Source of the DNA: Alginatibacterium sediminis
GTDB taxonomy: Bacteria > Pseudomonadota > Gammaproteobacteria > Enterobacterales > Celerinatantimonadaceae
Assembly (NCBI RefSeq): GCF_003610775.1
Contig: NZ_RAQO01000008.1
Span: 248,001 to 312,000 of the forward strand
Direction: 5' to 3'
Length of the DNA stretch: 64,000 bases
Under the pieces are notes generated by a model. It searched no databases. It was not told the DNA's origin and saw only the letters and a program-made list of their open reading frames with translations. Positions within the stretch are counted from its first letter, which is position 1. The number at the start of each line of letters is the position of its first letter. Position numbers and translations under genes: made by a program. This document shows positions 51,901-61,301 of this stretch, piece by piece.

Positions 51901-52074
51901 ATGAATGCAGAGTTAAAGCAAAATACTTCGCTTAGAATCGAAATCAGCGAACAAAAATTACAACAGTTGTTACTTGGCGGCGTGTTATGCGCATCCGAAA
52001 TACGCTGTTTGAATAGTGAGACTAAACAATGTGTTCGACAAAGCTGTCTTCATGCGAGTTCGCAAAGAACTTAG
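51901..52074 (+). CDS. Small Fur-box-controlled protein, 57 residues, unrecognised
   Basis: A small gene found by hand. It has AGGAG eight bases before the ATG and a Fur box about 37 bp upstream, so both transcription and translation signals are in place. The product begins MNAELKQNTSLRIEISEQKL and continues with LLLGGVLCASEIRCLNSE and CVRQSCLH; there are four cysteines (one in GVLC, one in IRC, two in CVRQSC), with a helical middle. No signal peptide or membrane segment is seen. The Cys content and iron control suggest metal or Fe-S handling, but this is a guess. The stop overlaps the convergent neighbour by 4 bases. Confidence 0.7.
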   Translation: MNAELKQNTSLRIEISEQKLQQLLLGGVLCASEIRCLNSETKQCVRQSCLHASSQRT

Positions 52075-52793
52075 TTTGCAGCTAGCGAAAACAACTTGCT
52101 TTTAAACGACTTAAACAAAGTCAAAATCAATTGTTTGAGATTGAATGGAATAATCACGAACAAAGCAATGCCTTGCTCAAAATTCGGATTAAGCTGGGTA
52201 AAGTACTTAATTTCAGGTTTTTCACTGCGCTTAAACTGAGCAATATCTTGTTCGCTGTAGTTTGTCGTGCGGCCGGTGTTAGTTAAACAACGTAGATTGT
52301 TTAAGCTGCTGACATCGCCATCAGCATTGAAGCGTTCGAAAAGCTGCTTCTCGATTAAAGTGGAGTTAGGCTTTGGCCAAACGATTGCGCTGCGTTTGGC
52401 TACCGCACGATACATCGCTGGACTTAACATAGTGTCGGCATAAAACACGGTATACCAAGGGTGTCTTAGCCAATAAGCCAATACCTTCGAGAATGAAAAA
52501 GCAAAGGTATTCCCACCTTTACGATATTGCGGATAAAAACCAGCAGAAGCTCGAATTACAACATCGCTATTCTGTCGAGAGAACACCAGTAAGCAATAAC
52601 CTATAACCTGCTCTTGATCGACATAAAGTCTTAAACAGCGATCAAAGCAGTCATCAACGACAAAGTACTTTTCGAAATAATGTTGGGCATCAATGCCTTT
52701 AAAACAACTAGCAATAAGGCCTAACAAGGCGTCTTGTTGCGCTCTTTGTAGCCAACCTTGTGACTGTTTGTAATCAATATGTTTAATTTTCAT
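52071..52793 (-). CDS. GNAT-like acetyltransferase-type protein, function unknown
   Basis: A 240-residue protein. The pattern LRLYVDQEQVIGYCLLVFSR, then ASAGFYPQYRKGGNTFAFSF and KVLAYWLRHPWYTVFYADTM, fits the beta4-alpha3-beta5 core of GNAT acyltransferases, with R-K-G-G-N in place of the usual R/Q-x-x-G-x-A/G coenzyme A loop. The C-terminal tail is basic and hydrophobic (LILTLFKSFKSKLFSLAAN). The substrate is unknown. It is divergent from the HiPIP gene and converges on the small Fur-box gene. Confidence 0.6.
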   Translation of the reverse strand: MKIKHIDYKQSQGWLQRAQQDALLGLIASCFKGIDAQHYFEKYFVVDDCFDRCLRLYVDQEQVIGYCLLVFSRQNSDVVIRASAGFYPQYRKGGNTFAFSFSKVLAYWLRHPWYTVFYADTMLSPAMYRAVAKRSAIVWPKPNSTLIEKQLFERFNADGDVSSLNNLRCLTNTGRTTNYSEQDIAQFKRSEKPEIKYFTQLNPNFEQGIALFVIIPFNLKQLILTLFKSFKSKLFSLAAN

Positions 52794-52979
52794 CAGCTGT
52801 AGACTAAAGCATCACTAACCTTGTTACTACAGGTCATACCTGTTTAAGCAAACTTTTGAGACCCAGATCGAAGTTTATCCACGCTGTTCTGACGCATCTT
52901 GCTACCACATTTGCCAGCTTGAGCTAAGCTTATATTGACCATAAAAACAAACACTACCGACCAGATCAAGGAAATACAA

Positions 52980-53282
52980 ATGGCTAAAACAAATCAAGAG
53001 CGCCGACGTTTTATCAAGCTAAGTGGATTTGGCTTACTCGCAATCAGCCAAGGTGGACTTTTTTCTAAGCAAGCTATTGCTGCCGAAGAATTATCACTCG
53101 ATGATCCAACCGCTAAAGCCTTGCAATATACGCATACCTCGACAGTAGAAGGTAAGAACTGTGCCAACTGTCAGCATATTCAAGGAGAGGAAGGCCAAGC
53201 ATGGCGTCCTTGTGCTTTGTTTCCGAATAAGCTGGTTGCCAACGAGGGATGGTGTGCTGGTTGGGTAGCAAAAGTGGGGTAA
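52980..53282 (+). CDS. High-potential iron-sulfur protein (HiPIP)
   Basis: A 100-residue periplasmic electron carrier. A twin-arginine signal (ERRRFIKLSGFGLLAISQGG) ends near QAIAA. The mature part is about 65 residues and has the four cysteines of a HiPIP [4Fe-4S] cluster: two in NCANCQHI, one in WRPCALFP, one in GWCAGWVAKV. The start is the ATG at 52980 with AAGGAA upstream; the frame from 52935 would bury the Tat motif. It may carry electrons in a respiratory chain. It stands alone, with a terminator downstream. Confidence 0.93.
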   Translation: MAKTNQERRRFIKLSGFGLLAISQGGLFSKQAIAAEELSLDDPTAKALQYTHTSTVEGKNCANCQHIQGEEGQAWRPCALFPNKLVANEGWCAGWVAKVG

Positions 53283-53303
53283 GACACAGACAAACCAATC
53301 ATC

Positions 53304-53351
53304 AATAAATAGAGATCCATCTTGCGCTGTTATATGGATCTTTAATTTATT
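53304..53351 (+). terminator. Terminator after the HiPIP gene
   Basis: AGATCCAT (53313-53320) and ATGGATCT (53334-53341) form an 8-bp stem. Beyond a small internal loop the flanks AATAAAT and ATTTATT pair as well, so the T-rich tail belongs to an extended stem. It sits 22 bp after the HiPIP stop. Confidence 0.6.
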
Positions 53352-53595
53352 GTTGGCTTAAGCTGTTAAAACATGGACTAACTAAGATGATAAATACTTG
53401 GATAAATTAAGCAGCTATATAAGCAAATTCAACAACTGTTATCACAAGTTGAACATCCTATGAGCAAACGCGAGAAAGTATCGCAAAATCACCTGGACAG
53501 ATAAAAAGCTTAAACGCTAGGCTTGCAATTTATTCACGATGTTCGATGATAAGATTGATGAAGTAATCCCCTTAGTTGTAATTCAAGGATATGAA
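53352..53595. other. Intergenic region, no gene recognised
   Basis: About 240 bases upstream of the DUF333 lipoprotein. One short open stretch reads KQIQQLLSQVEHPMSKREKV without a start or ribosome site and could be a gene remnant, but nothing I know matches it. AAGGA just before 53596 is the ribosome site of the next gene. Confidence 0.4.
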
Positions 53596-53856
53596 ATGAC
53601 GAATAGTATCAAAACCGCAATAATTGCTTGCTCCACTTTACTGGTATTAAGTGCGTGTACTCAGCGGGTTAGCAACAGCGAGCAACGACAACAAGCTTCT
53701 AACCCAGCATCTGAATACTGCATTGAACAGGGTGGAACAACACAGATGTTTGAAGAGGCAGGCAAACAAGTCGGCTATTGCAACTTACCTGATGGGCGTA
53801 TGGTTGATCAGTGGGAATTGTATTACCGAGAAGTTGGTGGTCAGGGCGAGTCATAG
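53596..53856 (+). CDS. DUF333 lipoprotein
   Basis: An 86-residue small lipoprotein. The signal peptide ends in the lipobox VLSAC. The mature part has the DUF333 block NPASEYCIEQGGTTQMFEEA followed by GYCNLPDGRMVDQWELYYRE, with two conserved cysteines likely to form a disulfide. The ATG at 53596 has AAGGA seven bases upstream. The function of this family is not known, although it is sometimes labelled putative hemolysin. Its end overlaps the convergent GIY-YIG gene by 16 bases. Confidence 0.9.
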   Translation: MTNSIKTAIIACSTLLVLSACTQRVSNSEQRQQASNPASEYCIEQGGTTQMFEEAGKQVGYCNLPDGRMVDQWELYYREVGGQGES

Positions 53857-54110
53857 GGATTTTGTGCAGCCCATGCTAGTTTTTGTTGCTTAGTTCGTCG
53901 TTTTAACGCGCTTTCGGCTTTGCAGGCGGAGCTTCTATCGACAAATTTCTCAACACCAAGAATTGAAATTGGGGGGTTAATTTTGGTGAATTTTGCCCCC
54001 AATCCACGCTGATGCGCAGCAAATCTGCGCTCAACGTCATTGCTAGTTCCTATATACGTCAATGCATTATCGCACTGCAGTAAATAGACAAACCAGCTTT
54101 GCGTACTCAT
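53841..54110 (-). CDS. GIY-YIG nuclease-family protein (YhbQ-like)
   Basis: An 89-residue single-domain protein. The GIY-YIG core is present as WFVYLLQCDNALTYIGTSND, followed by VERRFAAHQRGLGAKFT, with the conserved Arg and a late Glu in CKAESALKRRTKQQKLA. It should be a small endonuclease of the YhbQ/UPF0213 type. It starts 5 bp after the prfC stop in the same direction, with no separate ribosome site, so translation is probably coupled. Confidence 0.9.
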   Translation of the reverse strand: MSTQSWFVYLLQCDNALTYIGTSNDVERRFAAHQRGLGAKFTKINPPISILGVEKFVDRSSACKAESALKRRTKQQKLAWAAQNPYDSP

Positions 54111-54115
54111 CGGTA

Positions 54116-55705
54116 TTAGTGTTCGCGAGTTTTCAAAAACTCAACTTCAGGGTGACGCTCAACCGACAGATTTAGATTAACCATGGTTGGTGCTAAATAG
54201 CTCAGATTATCCCCACCATCGAGAGCTAAGTTGTCGTGGGCTTTATTTTTAAAGGCTTCGAGTTTTTTCTCGTCATCACAGCGGCACCAGCGTGCAGTGC
54301 TAACTGAAATACCTTCGTATACAGCTTCTACTTTATATTCAGTACGCAAGCGGTGTACAACCACATCAAACTGCAACACACCGACAGCTCCAACGATGAG
54401 GTCGTTGTTACGCATCGGTCTAAATACTTGTACCGCACCTTCTTCAGAAAGCTGGATTAAGCCCTTTTGTAGCTGTTTCTGTTTGAGTGGATCTTTAAGG
54501 CGGATCCGACGGAACATTTCCGGTGCAAAATTAGGGATACCGGTAAACTTGAGCGCTTCACCTTGACTAAAGGTGTCACCGATTTGGATGGTGCCATGGT
54601 TATGCAAGCCAATAATGTCACCGGCTATTGCAGTTTGCGCAGAAGTACGATCTCCAGCCATAAAGGTAACCGCATCTGAAATTGTCACATCTTTACCGAT
54701 GCGTACATGGCGCATTTTCATACCTTTGGTATAGGTACCTGAAACAATGCGCATAAATGCAATTCGGTCACGGTGTTTAGGGTCCATATTAGCTTGAATT
54801 TTGAATACAAAGCCCGAAAACCCTTCATCTTCAGAGCTCACTTCGCGTAGTTCTGATTGACGTGATTTTGGCGGTGGAGCCCATTGAGTTAGACCATCTA
54901 ACATATGGTCAACACCGAAGTTACCTAAGGCGGTTCCAAAGTAAACAGGGCTTAGTTCTCCACTTAAGAATAACTCTTCGTCAAACTCGTTTGAAGCGCC
55001 CATAACCAGTTCTAAGTCGTCACGCAGCTGAGTTGCAAGATCGTCACCAATAGCTTGATCTACATCTGGATTATTCAGACCAGAGATAACGCGTTTTTCT
55101 TGTATCTGTGAGCCTTGGCCGCTTTGATAAAGAATCACTTCATCGCGATGGATGTGGTACACACCTTTAAACTCTTTACCGCAACCGATAGGCCAAGTAA
55201 TAGGAGCACACATCATCTGAAGTTCACTTTCGACTTCGTCGAGGAGTTCCATTGGGTCACGAGTTTCGCGATCCAGTTTATTCATAAAGGTGACAATAGG
55301 TGTGTCACGCAAGCGCGTCACTTCCATCAGCTTACGGGTTCGGTCTTCCACCCCTTTAGCAGCATCGATCACCATCAAGCATGAATCAACGGCGGTTAAG
55401 GTGCGATAAGTATCTTCGGAGAAATCTTCGTGTCCCGGTGTATCGAGAAGATTCACGATGCAATCTTGATAGGGGAACTGCATCACTGATGTCGTGACCG
55501 ATATACCCCGTTCTTTTTCCATCTCCATCCAGTCGGACTTAGCATGGGTGGCATTACCGCGACCTTTTACCGTACCCGCTTTTTGGATCGCGCGCCCGAA
55601 TAAGAGAACTTTTTCAGTAATCGTGGTTTTACCCGCATCAGGGTGGGAAATAATAGCGAAGGTTCGCCGAGACTTAATGTCTTCTAATAGTTTGGCATCT
55701 AACAT
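54116..55705 (-). CDS. prfC: Peptide chain release factor 3
   Basis: A 529-residue translational GTPase that removes RF1/RF2 from the ribosome after termination. G1 is [15 protein letters not shown], the switch region [21 protein letters not shown]3 [20 protein letters not shown], and G4 [20 protein letters not shown]. The length equals that of E. coli RF3. A GIY-YIG gene follows directly. Confidence 0.97.
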   Translation of the reverse strand: MLDAKLLEDIKSRRTFAIISHPDAGKTTITEKVLLFGRAIQKAGTVKGRGNATHAKSDWMEMEKERGISVTTSVMQFPYQDCIVNLLDTPGHEDFSEDTYRTLTAVDSCLMVIDAAKGVEDRTRKLMEVTRLRDTPIVTFMNKLDRETRDPMELLDEVESELQMMCAPITWPIGCGKEFKGVYHIHRDEVILYQSGQGSQIQEKRVISGLNNPDVDQAIGDDLATQLRDDLELVMGASNEFDEELFLSGELSPVYFGTALGNFGVDHMLDGLTQWAPPPKSRQSELREVSSEDEGFSGFVFKIQANMDPKHRDRIAFMRIVSGTYTKGMKMRHVRIGKDVTISDAVTFMAGDRTSAQTAIAGDIIGLHNHGTIQIGDTFSQGEALKFTGIPNFAPEMFRRIRLKDPLKQKQLQKGLIQLSEEGAVQVFRPMRNNDLIVGAVGVLQFDVVVHRLRTEYKVEAVYEGISVSTARWCRCDDEKKLEAFKNKAHDNLALDGGDNLSYLAPTMVNLNLSVERHPEVEFLKTREH

Positions 55706-55897
55706 GATGAGATTTCTCGATTTATGTACAGCGATATGTACACAAATAACTTGGGTAAATATCTTGCTCTAAAATTTTGCGACACTATAACAAAGAAGTC
55801 GCTTTCGATCATCGATTCATGGTGTGTTCACTACTATCACAACTAAAAACCAGCGTCTTTGTTACTTATCAGGCTCAAACGGCATGCACTTAACCAT

Positions 55898-57844
55898 TTA
55901 TCGCGTTACTTCACGTTCTAATTTATCTAGCGACTGAACAATTTGCTGGGAAAGCGGCTCTAAGCTTTTATACAAGCTCTCGGCTCTATCTTCATCAGCG
56001 TCTTCAACCGACTGAAGTATGTCGACCACAGTCTTATGCAACTGAGCATGCGGTTTCTCGATGCTTTTAAAGGTGCTGTTGTCTCCAAATAATTTCTGAC
56101 CATCCCCGTAATACCATTGTCCTAAAGCACAGTCTCGATGCGAGCACGCCTGCTGCTTTGTAATGGCAGAGGTATCACCATTGAGATAAGAACGAGTTCG
56201 AGTTTTCCACGCGATATGCGCTTGTTTAGCCGTTTCAAAATCAAGCAGTGTCGCTTCTGACAACTCCAGCTCATTGATTTGCTTTTGGAGGTCTAAGGCA
56301 CTTTGATTGATATCTATCGAGCTTTTTTGCAGGTTTTCACCCTCTACCTCTGTACTAGAAGCATGATTACTAATAGTTTCAATGCTGGTCGCCATCTCGG
56401 TGGCAACCACACTTTGTTGGCTTGATGCTGTGGCAATTTCAATACTCATTTGATTGATGTTTTCGACGCCCTTATTGATTTCAACGAATTGCTCTCGTGA
56501 TAATGAAACCTTTTCTAGTACCTGATTTGCCGATTCATTATTTTCTTCAATCGTCGTTGCGGATTGACTAATACCAGTTGACAACTTCTCAAGCATTGTC
56601 TGAATTTCACTGGTGGCATCTTGCGTTCTTGCAGCAAGGCTTCGGACCTCATCGGCTACCACAGCAAAACCTCGACCTTGCTCCCCCGCTCGAGCCGCTT
56701 CAATCGCAGCATTTAAAGCCAGTAGATTAGTTTGTTCTGCAATGCTACTGATGGTTGTGGTGATTGAACTAATCTGAAGGCTTTCACGCGCTAGATCATT
56801 GATGTTGTCGTTGGTAGCCTTCATCTCTTGGGTGAAGCTTTCCATCATTTCTAGTGCGCTGGCAATGACTTGGTCGCTTTCTTCCACCGTTTGTTTCAAA
56901 AACTTGGTTGTTTCAGCGGTAAGATGAACATTCTCTCGAACGCCTTCAACTGTCACTGACATTTCATTCATACCCGTTGCAATCTGGGTAGTATGCGAGT
57001 TTTGCGTTTTCATACTGTGTAGAACGTCATAGCTAGTTGAAGACAATTGGTCTGCCGTTGTAATCATGCTTTTTACTGAGTCACCGACTTGCATGAACAT
57101 AGCTTTGAACCTTGCTTGCACCATTTTCGTTGAAGCTAATGCCTGAAAAACCTCTCTATTTCCTTTAATATCAATAGATTGTGTAAAGTCCCCAGATGCT
57201 AAGTCTAAATTGTATTTGCGTATGAGTTCTATTTTATTGAACACCTGCTTGTGGCTATATAACCAATAGATAACTTGAAGTATTAAGGCCAACGATACGG
57301 CTAACTTCACAGTTGTTGTCGTTTCGCTTAGCAGAAGAAAGAAAAGTGGTACAGCAATAGCGATGTTAAAAATTCGATTTACAATTTTAATTGAGAGGCG
57401 CTCATACCAAGGTGACTGGGGTATTTTCAGCTCAGGCTGAGAACGCATTTTTGCGTACAACTCGCTTGCAGCTTTTTCTTGCTGTTCACTAGGTTCTGAA
57501 CGAACCGACTGGTAAGCAACTATTTTACCTTTTTTAACAATCGGAGAAACAAAGGCTTCAACCCAATAATAATCACCATTTTTGCATCGGTTTTTAACCA
57601 TGCCTCGCCAAGGTAAGCCAGAACGAATTGTCGACCATAAGTCTTCAAATGCTGCGGCTGGCATTTCTGGGTGACGCACAATGTTATGATCTTGGCCGAT
57701 CAACTCTTCTTTGCTGTAGCCACTAATGTCTTCAAAGGCTTTGTTAATGAACTTAATTTTGCCTTGTGGATCGGTGATCGACACTAAGTCTTCTTTATTT
57801 CTGAAGCGTTGCTGTTTACTCGTAATCGGCTGATTATTTCTCAT
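55898..57844 (-). CDS. Methyl-accepting chemotaxis protein with PAS and CZB domains
   Basis: A 648-residue Aer-like receptor. The N-terminal PAS domain (about 15-120) has [20 protein letters not shown] and the FAD-type motif NIVRHPEMP. One hydrophobic hairpin (about 153-197, [15 protein letters not shown] and [16 protein letters not shown]) anchors it, with no periplasmic domain. A HAMP-like region and the signalling core [20 protein letters not shown] follow. The end (about 535-645) is a CZB zinc-binding domain with [26 protein letters not shown] and EKPHAQLHK. It should sense redox or energy state and perhaps zinc or hypochlorite-type oxidants. Confidence 0.93.
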   Translation of the reverse strand: MRNNQPITSKQQRFRNKEDLVSITDPQGKIKFINKAFEDISGYSKEELIGQDHNIVRHPEMPAAAFEDLWSTIRSGLPWRGMVKNRCKNGDYYWVEAFVSPIVKKGKIVAYQSVRSEPSEQQEKAASELYAKMRSQPELKIPQSPWYERLSIKIVNRIFNIAIAVPLFFLLLSETTTTVKLAVSLALILQVIYWLYSHKQVFNKIELIRKYNLDLASGDFTQSIDIKGNREVFQALASTKMVQARFKAMFMQVGDSVKSMITTADQLSSTSYDVLHSMKTQNSHTTQIATGMNEMSVTVEGVRENVHLTAETTKFLKQTVEESDQVIASALEMMESFTQEMKATNDNINDLARESLQISSITTTISSIAEQTNLLALNAAIEAARAGEQGRGFAVVADEVRSLAARTQDATSEIQTMLEKLSTGISQSATTIEENNESANQVLEKVSLSREQFVEINKGVENINQMSIEIATASSQQSVVATEMATSIETISNHASSTEVEGENLQKSSIDINQSALDLQKQINELELSEATLLDFETAKQAHIAWKTRTRSYLNGDTSAITKQQACSHRDCALGQWYYGDGQKLFGDNSTFKSIEKPHAQLHKTVVDILQSVEDADEDRAESLYKSLEPLSQQIVQSLDKLEREVTR

Positions 57845-58326
57845 GCTAAATCCACAGTCACGGTTAAAACCATAAAAAATAGCATCACTTTGTATAACTT
57901 CTAAACTTATTCCAATGACTTAGACCAAAGCATCATCTCAAAGTACTACAAAGTTAAAAAAGTTGAACTTCAGCTTCGATCTTTGAGTGATCTTGGCAAC
58001 GCGCTGATGGGTTTTATAAGAATGACACTCCGCTATGAAGCCGCAGCAACCCATTCTTGGGTTGCGGAGTTTATACCAAACCCACCAATTATTTAATCAG
58101 CCTAGTCGACTATAATCACTTATTTCAGCGTCAAAAATGGTGTCATTAGGTCAACTAATAACTGCGCTTTTTCCTTGATCCGACAATTGTATTTCGACAA
58201 ATGGCTACCAATTCATTAATGGAAATGGGATTAACTAATCATGCCAAAAAAGCTCGGTATCTAAATCATCGTTTAGAACGCTTGACGATTAATTTAAGAA
58301 ACACAAGTTAAAGCTTGGAAATACAT
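57845..58326. other. Long intergenic region
   Basis: About 480 bases between the chemoreceptor start and the haloacid dehalogenase end. It contains a strong hairpin at 58041-58067. A 36-codon ATG frame at 58201-58311 (MATNSLMEMGLTNHAKKARY and onward) has no ribosome site. The left part should hold the chemoreceptor promoter on the minus strand. No gene is recognised. Confidence 0.45.
58041..58067. repeat. GC-rich hairpin
   Basis: CCGCAGCAACCCA and TGGGTTGCGG fold over a TTCT loop, with a three-base bulge in the left arm. There is no U-tract on either strand. It may end the dehalogenase transcript on the minus strand, or be a structured RNA element; I cannot tell which. Confidence 0.45.
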
Positions 58327-59010
58327 TCAGTTGTATCGCTTATCTGCAGCAATAATTAAACTAGCAAGCTCTAGCATGTTTGTCGCTTCTATGTTAGGTC
58401 GTAAATACAAAGGATGATAAGGCATGCCACCGCGGTCAATATAAGCTGCTTGCATACCTGCGGATAATGCACCATGGGTATCCCAGTCATGCGTTGCAAC
58501 TAAGCGCAGCTCCTCAATTGGAGCGTTAAGCTTGTTGGCAGCACATTGGTAAACCTGAGCATCAGGCTTAAAGCTACCAAACTCTTCAACACTAATAATG
58601 GCATCAAAATATTCGCTTAAACCTGCATGGCTAATTTGGGCTGAGATTAAAGCCGAAGATGAATTGGAAAAAGCCACACACTTATAGCCGGCTTCACGGA
58701 GCTTAGATAACGCTGGTTTGATATCTTGATGAGCCTCGAGATTGGCGAAGGTACTAAGGATTTGTTCTCGCCCCTCAAAGTCGTTATTCATTCCACGCGC
58801 AGCTGCTAGTTTATCTAAAGCTGCTGCAGCTAACTTCGCAAAGTCAGATTTAACATGAGTCAACGCGCATACTGTTGAACTATGTAGTAACCAAGAAAAC
58901 CAAATTCCAGTGAGCGATTGGTCGCCAAAAGCGCCAGAAAACAAAGGTTTTAGGCGACTTAAATCGAGTACGGTTTCATTGATATCAAATAGTACGGTTT
59001 TTGACTGCAT
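58327..59010 (-). CDS. Type II haloacid dehalogenase-like HAD hydrolase
   Basis: A 227-residue HAD enzyme. The nucleophile motif is VLFDINETVLDLSRLKPLF (first Asp at residue 8; the Asp+2 position is Asn, as in L-2-haloacid dehalogenases, not the Asp of phosphatases). Further motifs are VAFSNSSSALISAQI, EEFGSFKPDAQVYQCA with the lysine, and VATHDWDTHGALSAGMQAAY. It probably acts on a 2-halo acid or related short acid. It stands alone. Confidence 0.87.
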   Translation of the reverse strand: MQSKTVLFDINETVLDLSRLKPLFSGAFGDQSLTGIWFSWLLHSSTVCALTHVKSDFAKLAAAALDKLAAARGMNNDFEGREQILSTFANLEAHQDIKPALSKLREAGYKCVAFSNSSSALISAQISHAGLSEYFDAIISVEEFGSFKPDAQVYQCAANKLNAPIEELRLVATHDWDTHGALSAGMQAAYIDRGGMPYHPLYLRPNIEATNMLELASLIIAADKRYN

Positions 59011-59052
59011 GTCTTCATTCTCCGTTAACGATCAACTTTCAATCCAGTGACA

Positions 59053-59098
59053 AAATTGCACGTATTTTGGATCCATAGTTTTAAAACTCGTGCAATTT
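59053..59098. repeat. 10-bp inverted repeat upstream of the dehalogenase gene
   Basis: AAATTGCACG at 59053-59062 and CGTGCAATTT at 59089-59098 are perfect inverted copies 26 bases apart. They lie about 45-90 bp upstream of the dehalogenase start on the minus strand, a likely place for a dimeric regulator's paired sites. Confidence 0.5.
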
Positions 59099-59121
59099 AA
59101 GTTTTGGACAGCTTTTCAACG

Positions 59122-59146
59122 AGGCATTAGCTTATTACCAATGCCT
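59122..59146. repeat. 7-bp inverted repeat in the divergent spacer
   Basis: AGGCATT at 59122-59128 and AATGCCT at 59140-59146 pair over an 11-base loop. It lies between the divergent dehalogenase and response-regulator genes and may be a terminator-like or operator element. Confidence 0.35.
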
Positions 59147-59282
59147 AATAATAAGTGAATTAGCTCACCAAGTTATCATTATTGCTAAAACAATTACGGC
59201 AAAAATGATAGATCATAGAAGTAGTTACAAATTGTTGTTAATCTTAGCAAGGTTGCAACAGGATATGCTTCGAAGGATAACA

Positions 59283-60290
59283 ATGATTAGTGAAATCATC
59301 ATCTGTGATGATTCAAATCTAGCTCGTAAACAAATGGCTAGAGCTCTCCCCTATGAGCTTGACGCTAAAATCCACTTCGCAGGAAATGGATTACAAGCCC
59401 TAGAGATGATCCGAACTAAAAGCTTCGATCTCATGTTTTTAGATTTGACGATGCCAGTCATGGATGGCTACCAGGTTTTAGCCGCACTCCAAGCCGAAGG
59501 ACACGACTTACACGTTATAGTTGTATCGGGAGACATCCAGGAAAAAGCTCAACAAAAAGTGACACACCTTGGTGCAAAGGCTTTTATTCAAAAACCTTGC
59601 GATCCTCAAAAAATTGAAAGCATTCTAAAGGACTTACCTTTACAGGGTTTAAACCCTGTTGCACAAGCACAAAATAATCAACATCAAGACTTTTCCAACC
59701 CTACCCCTCCACTAGAACGCTTACGAGAAATTACTAATGTCGCTATGGGGCAAGCAGCAAGCCTATTAGCACGCGAAATTGGCGTTTTCGTGAATGTTCC
59801 AATTCCTCTAGTCAACGAAGTACAACCCAGTGAACTAGTGATGGCTATTCAATCGCTGGGTAAAGGACAACAACGAAAAGGCGTCTGTCAGGGCTTTGTT
59901 GCCAGCGGCATCCGTGGCGAAGCCATGCTCATTTTGCATGATGACGATTTGAAACTGTTAGCCGAGGTCTTTGAATTTAAACAAAGCGACTACAGTTCAA
60001 GTAGTAGCGAGATTTTGATGGAGGTGGCCAGTATTCTTATTTCGGCCTGCCTTAAAGGCATTGGCGACCAATTGTCTCTTCGCTTTAGCCAAGGTACTCC
60101 TATTACTCTTGGTAAAAATGAAACCTTAGAGCAATTAATCGAGCGAGGCTCGCAACAATGGGCAAATACACTCGCTGTTGAAATTGACTACTACATCGAA
60201 AGTCATGGTATTCAGTGCACCTTACTGCTGTTGTTTCCTGAAAACAGCATCGATAAATTACACCAACTAACTGCATATTTCGAAGGCTAG
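59283..60290 (+). CDS. Response regulator with C-terminal CheC/CheX-like domain
   Basis: A 335-residue two-domain protein. The receiver domain (about 1-125) has Asp9-Asp10 in IIICDDSNLARKQ, the phosphoacceptor Asp54 in LMFLDLTMPVMDGYQ, and a lysine in AKAFIQKPCDP. The C-terminal part (about 155-335) resembles CheC-type phosphatases: LREITNVAMGQAASLLAREI carries the E-x2-N-x3-G motif, but the second motif (ILMEVASILISACLKGIG) has Ser where Asn is expected. The start is the ATG at 59283 with AAGGA upstream. The next gene, a diguanylate cyclase, begins 2 bp later, so the pair is one operon. Confidence 0.9.
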   Translation: MISEIIICDDSNLARKQMARALPYELDAKIHFAGNGLQALEMIRTKSFDLMFLDLTMPVMDGYQVLAALQAEGHDLHVIVVSGDIQEKAQQKVTHLGAKAFIQKPCDPQKIESILKDLPLQGLNPVAQAQNNQHQDFSNPTPPLERLREITNVAMGQAASLLAREIGVFVNVPIPLVNEVQPSELVMAIQSLGKGQQRKGVCQGFVASGIRGEAMLILHDDDLKLLAEVFEFKQSDYSSSSSEILMEVASILISACLKGIGDQLSLRFSQGTPITLGKNETLEQLIERGSQQWANTLAVEIDYYIESHGIQCTLLLLFPENSIDKLHQLTAYFEG

Positions 60291-60292
60291 CA

Positions 60293-61270
60293 ATGCAAAA
60301 AAAATTAGCAGAGATCGCTGAATTCCATTGGATGCTAGAAATGGTTCATACCATTGATGCGGGTCTCATGGTCATAGACAAACAGGCTCGCATCCAAGTT
60401 TGGAATTCCTTTATGGAAAACCACAGTGGGTTCTCTGCTCAACAAGTATCGAATAAACAATTATTCGATGTCTTTCCAGACTTAGCACGCAGTTGGTTAG
60501 AGCGGAAAATTGAAACCGTTTTTAAACTACGCACCCCCTCTTTTACCACCTGGGAGCAGCGTCCATTTGTGTTTGAGTTTGGTAATTACCGGCCGCTAAC
60601 CGGTAAAAGTGCCCACATGTACCAGAACATGACCATGATTCCATTAAACTCTGTTAGTGGTGACGTTGACCATTTGTGTATCATTATTTACGACGTAAGT
60701 GATGTGGCCAATAGCCAACTTCAATTAGCCGATGTTAACCAAGAACTTAAAGTTTTAAGCCGTACAGATCGATTAACCGGACTATTTAATCGCGGTTACT
60801 GGGAGGAGCAACTCAGTAGCGAGTTCAATCGTTTTAAGCGAACCCAAAAAACCTCAACGTTGGTGATGTTTGACATCGACCACTTTAAGGCGGTAAACGA
60901 TAATTATGGGCACCATGTTGGCGATGAAGTTATCAAGGTCTGTAGCTTTTATTTTCAACAATGCGCGCGTAATACTGATGTTGTTGGTCGCTACGGTGGC
61001 GAAGAGTTTGGGGCTATTCTTATTGATACCGATGCGCAACAAGCGATGTTTTTTTGCGAACGCTTACGTAAAAAAATTGCTGAACACCGGTTCGAACTAC
61101 AAGGTTTCAGCTTCAATATTACGATCAGCTTGGGTATATGTGAATCCGATCCGGGCATGCTCGACCATACGCAATGGATTCAGGGCTCAGATAAAGCACT
61201 TTATACCTCTAAAGAATCTGGCCGTAACCTTACTAGTAGCATAAGATTTTCTGAATTATCACTCGAATAA
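60293..61270 (+). CDS. PAS-GGDEF diguanylate cyclase
   Basis: A 325-residue enzyme predicted to make c-di-GMP from two GTP. A PAS domain (about 15-135) has HTIDAGLMVIDKQARIQVWN. The GGDEF domain (about 155-320) contains LVMFDIDHFKAVNDNYGHH and the active GGEEF at 235-239. An inhibitory I-site RNTD (226-229) lies exactly five residues before it, so product feedback is expected. It is coupled to the response-regulator/CheC-like gene 2 bp upstream, which probably controls its output. Confidence 0.94.
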   Translation: MQKKLAEIAEFHWMLEMVHTIDAGLMVIDKQARIQVWNSFMENHSGFSAQQVSNKQLFDVFPDLARSWLERKIETVFKLRTPSFTTWEQRPFVFEFGNYRPLTGKSAHMYQNMTMIPLNSVSGDVDHLCIIIYDVSDVANSQLQLADVNQELKVLSRTDRLTGLFNRGYWEEQLSSEFNRFKRTQKTSTLVMFDIDHFKAVNDNYGHHVGDEVIKVCSFYFQQCARNTDVVGRYGGEEFGAILIDTDAQQAMFFCERLRKKIAEHRFELQGFSFNITISLGICESDPGMLDHTQWIQGSDKALYTSKESGRNLTSSIRFSELSLE

Positions 61271-61301
61271 TTGGAGCAGTTTTTAGGGCTCTCACTTTCG
61301 A

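Noticed and set aside
58201-58311. 36-codon frame beginning MATNSLMEMG.
   Set aside because: No ribosome site and no supporting context.
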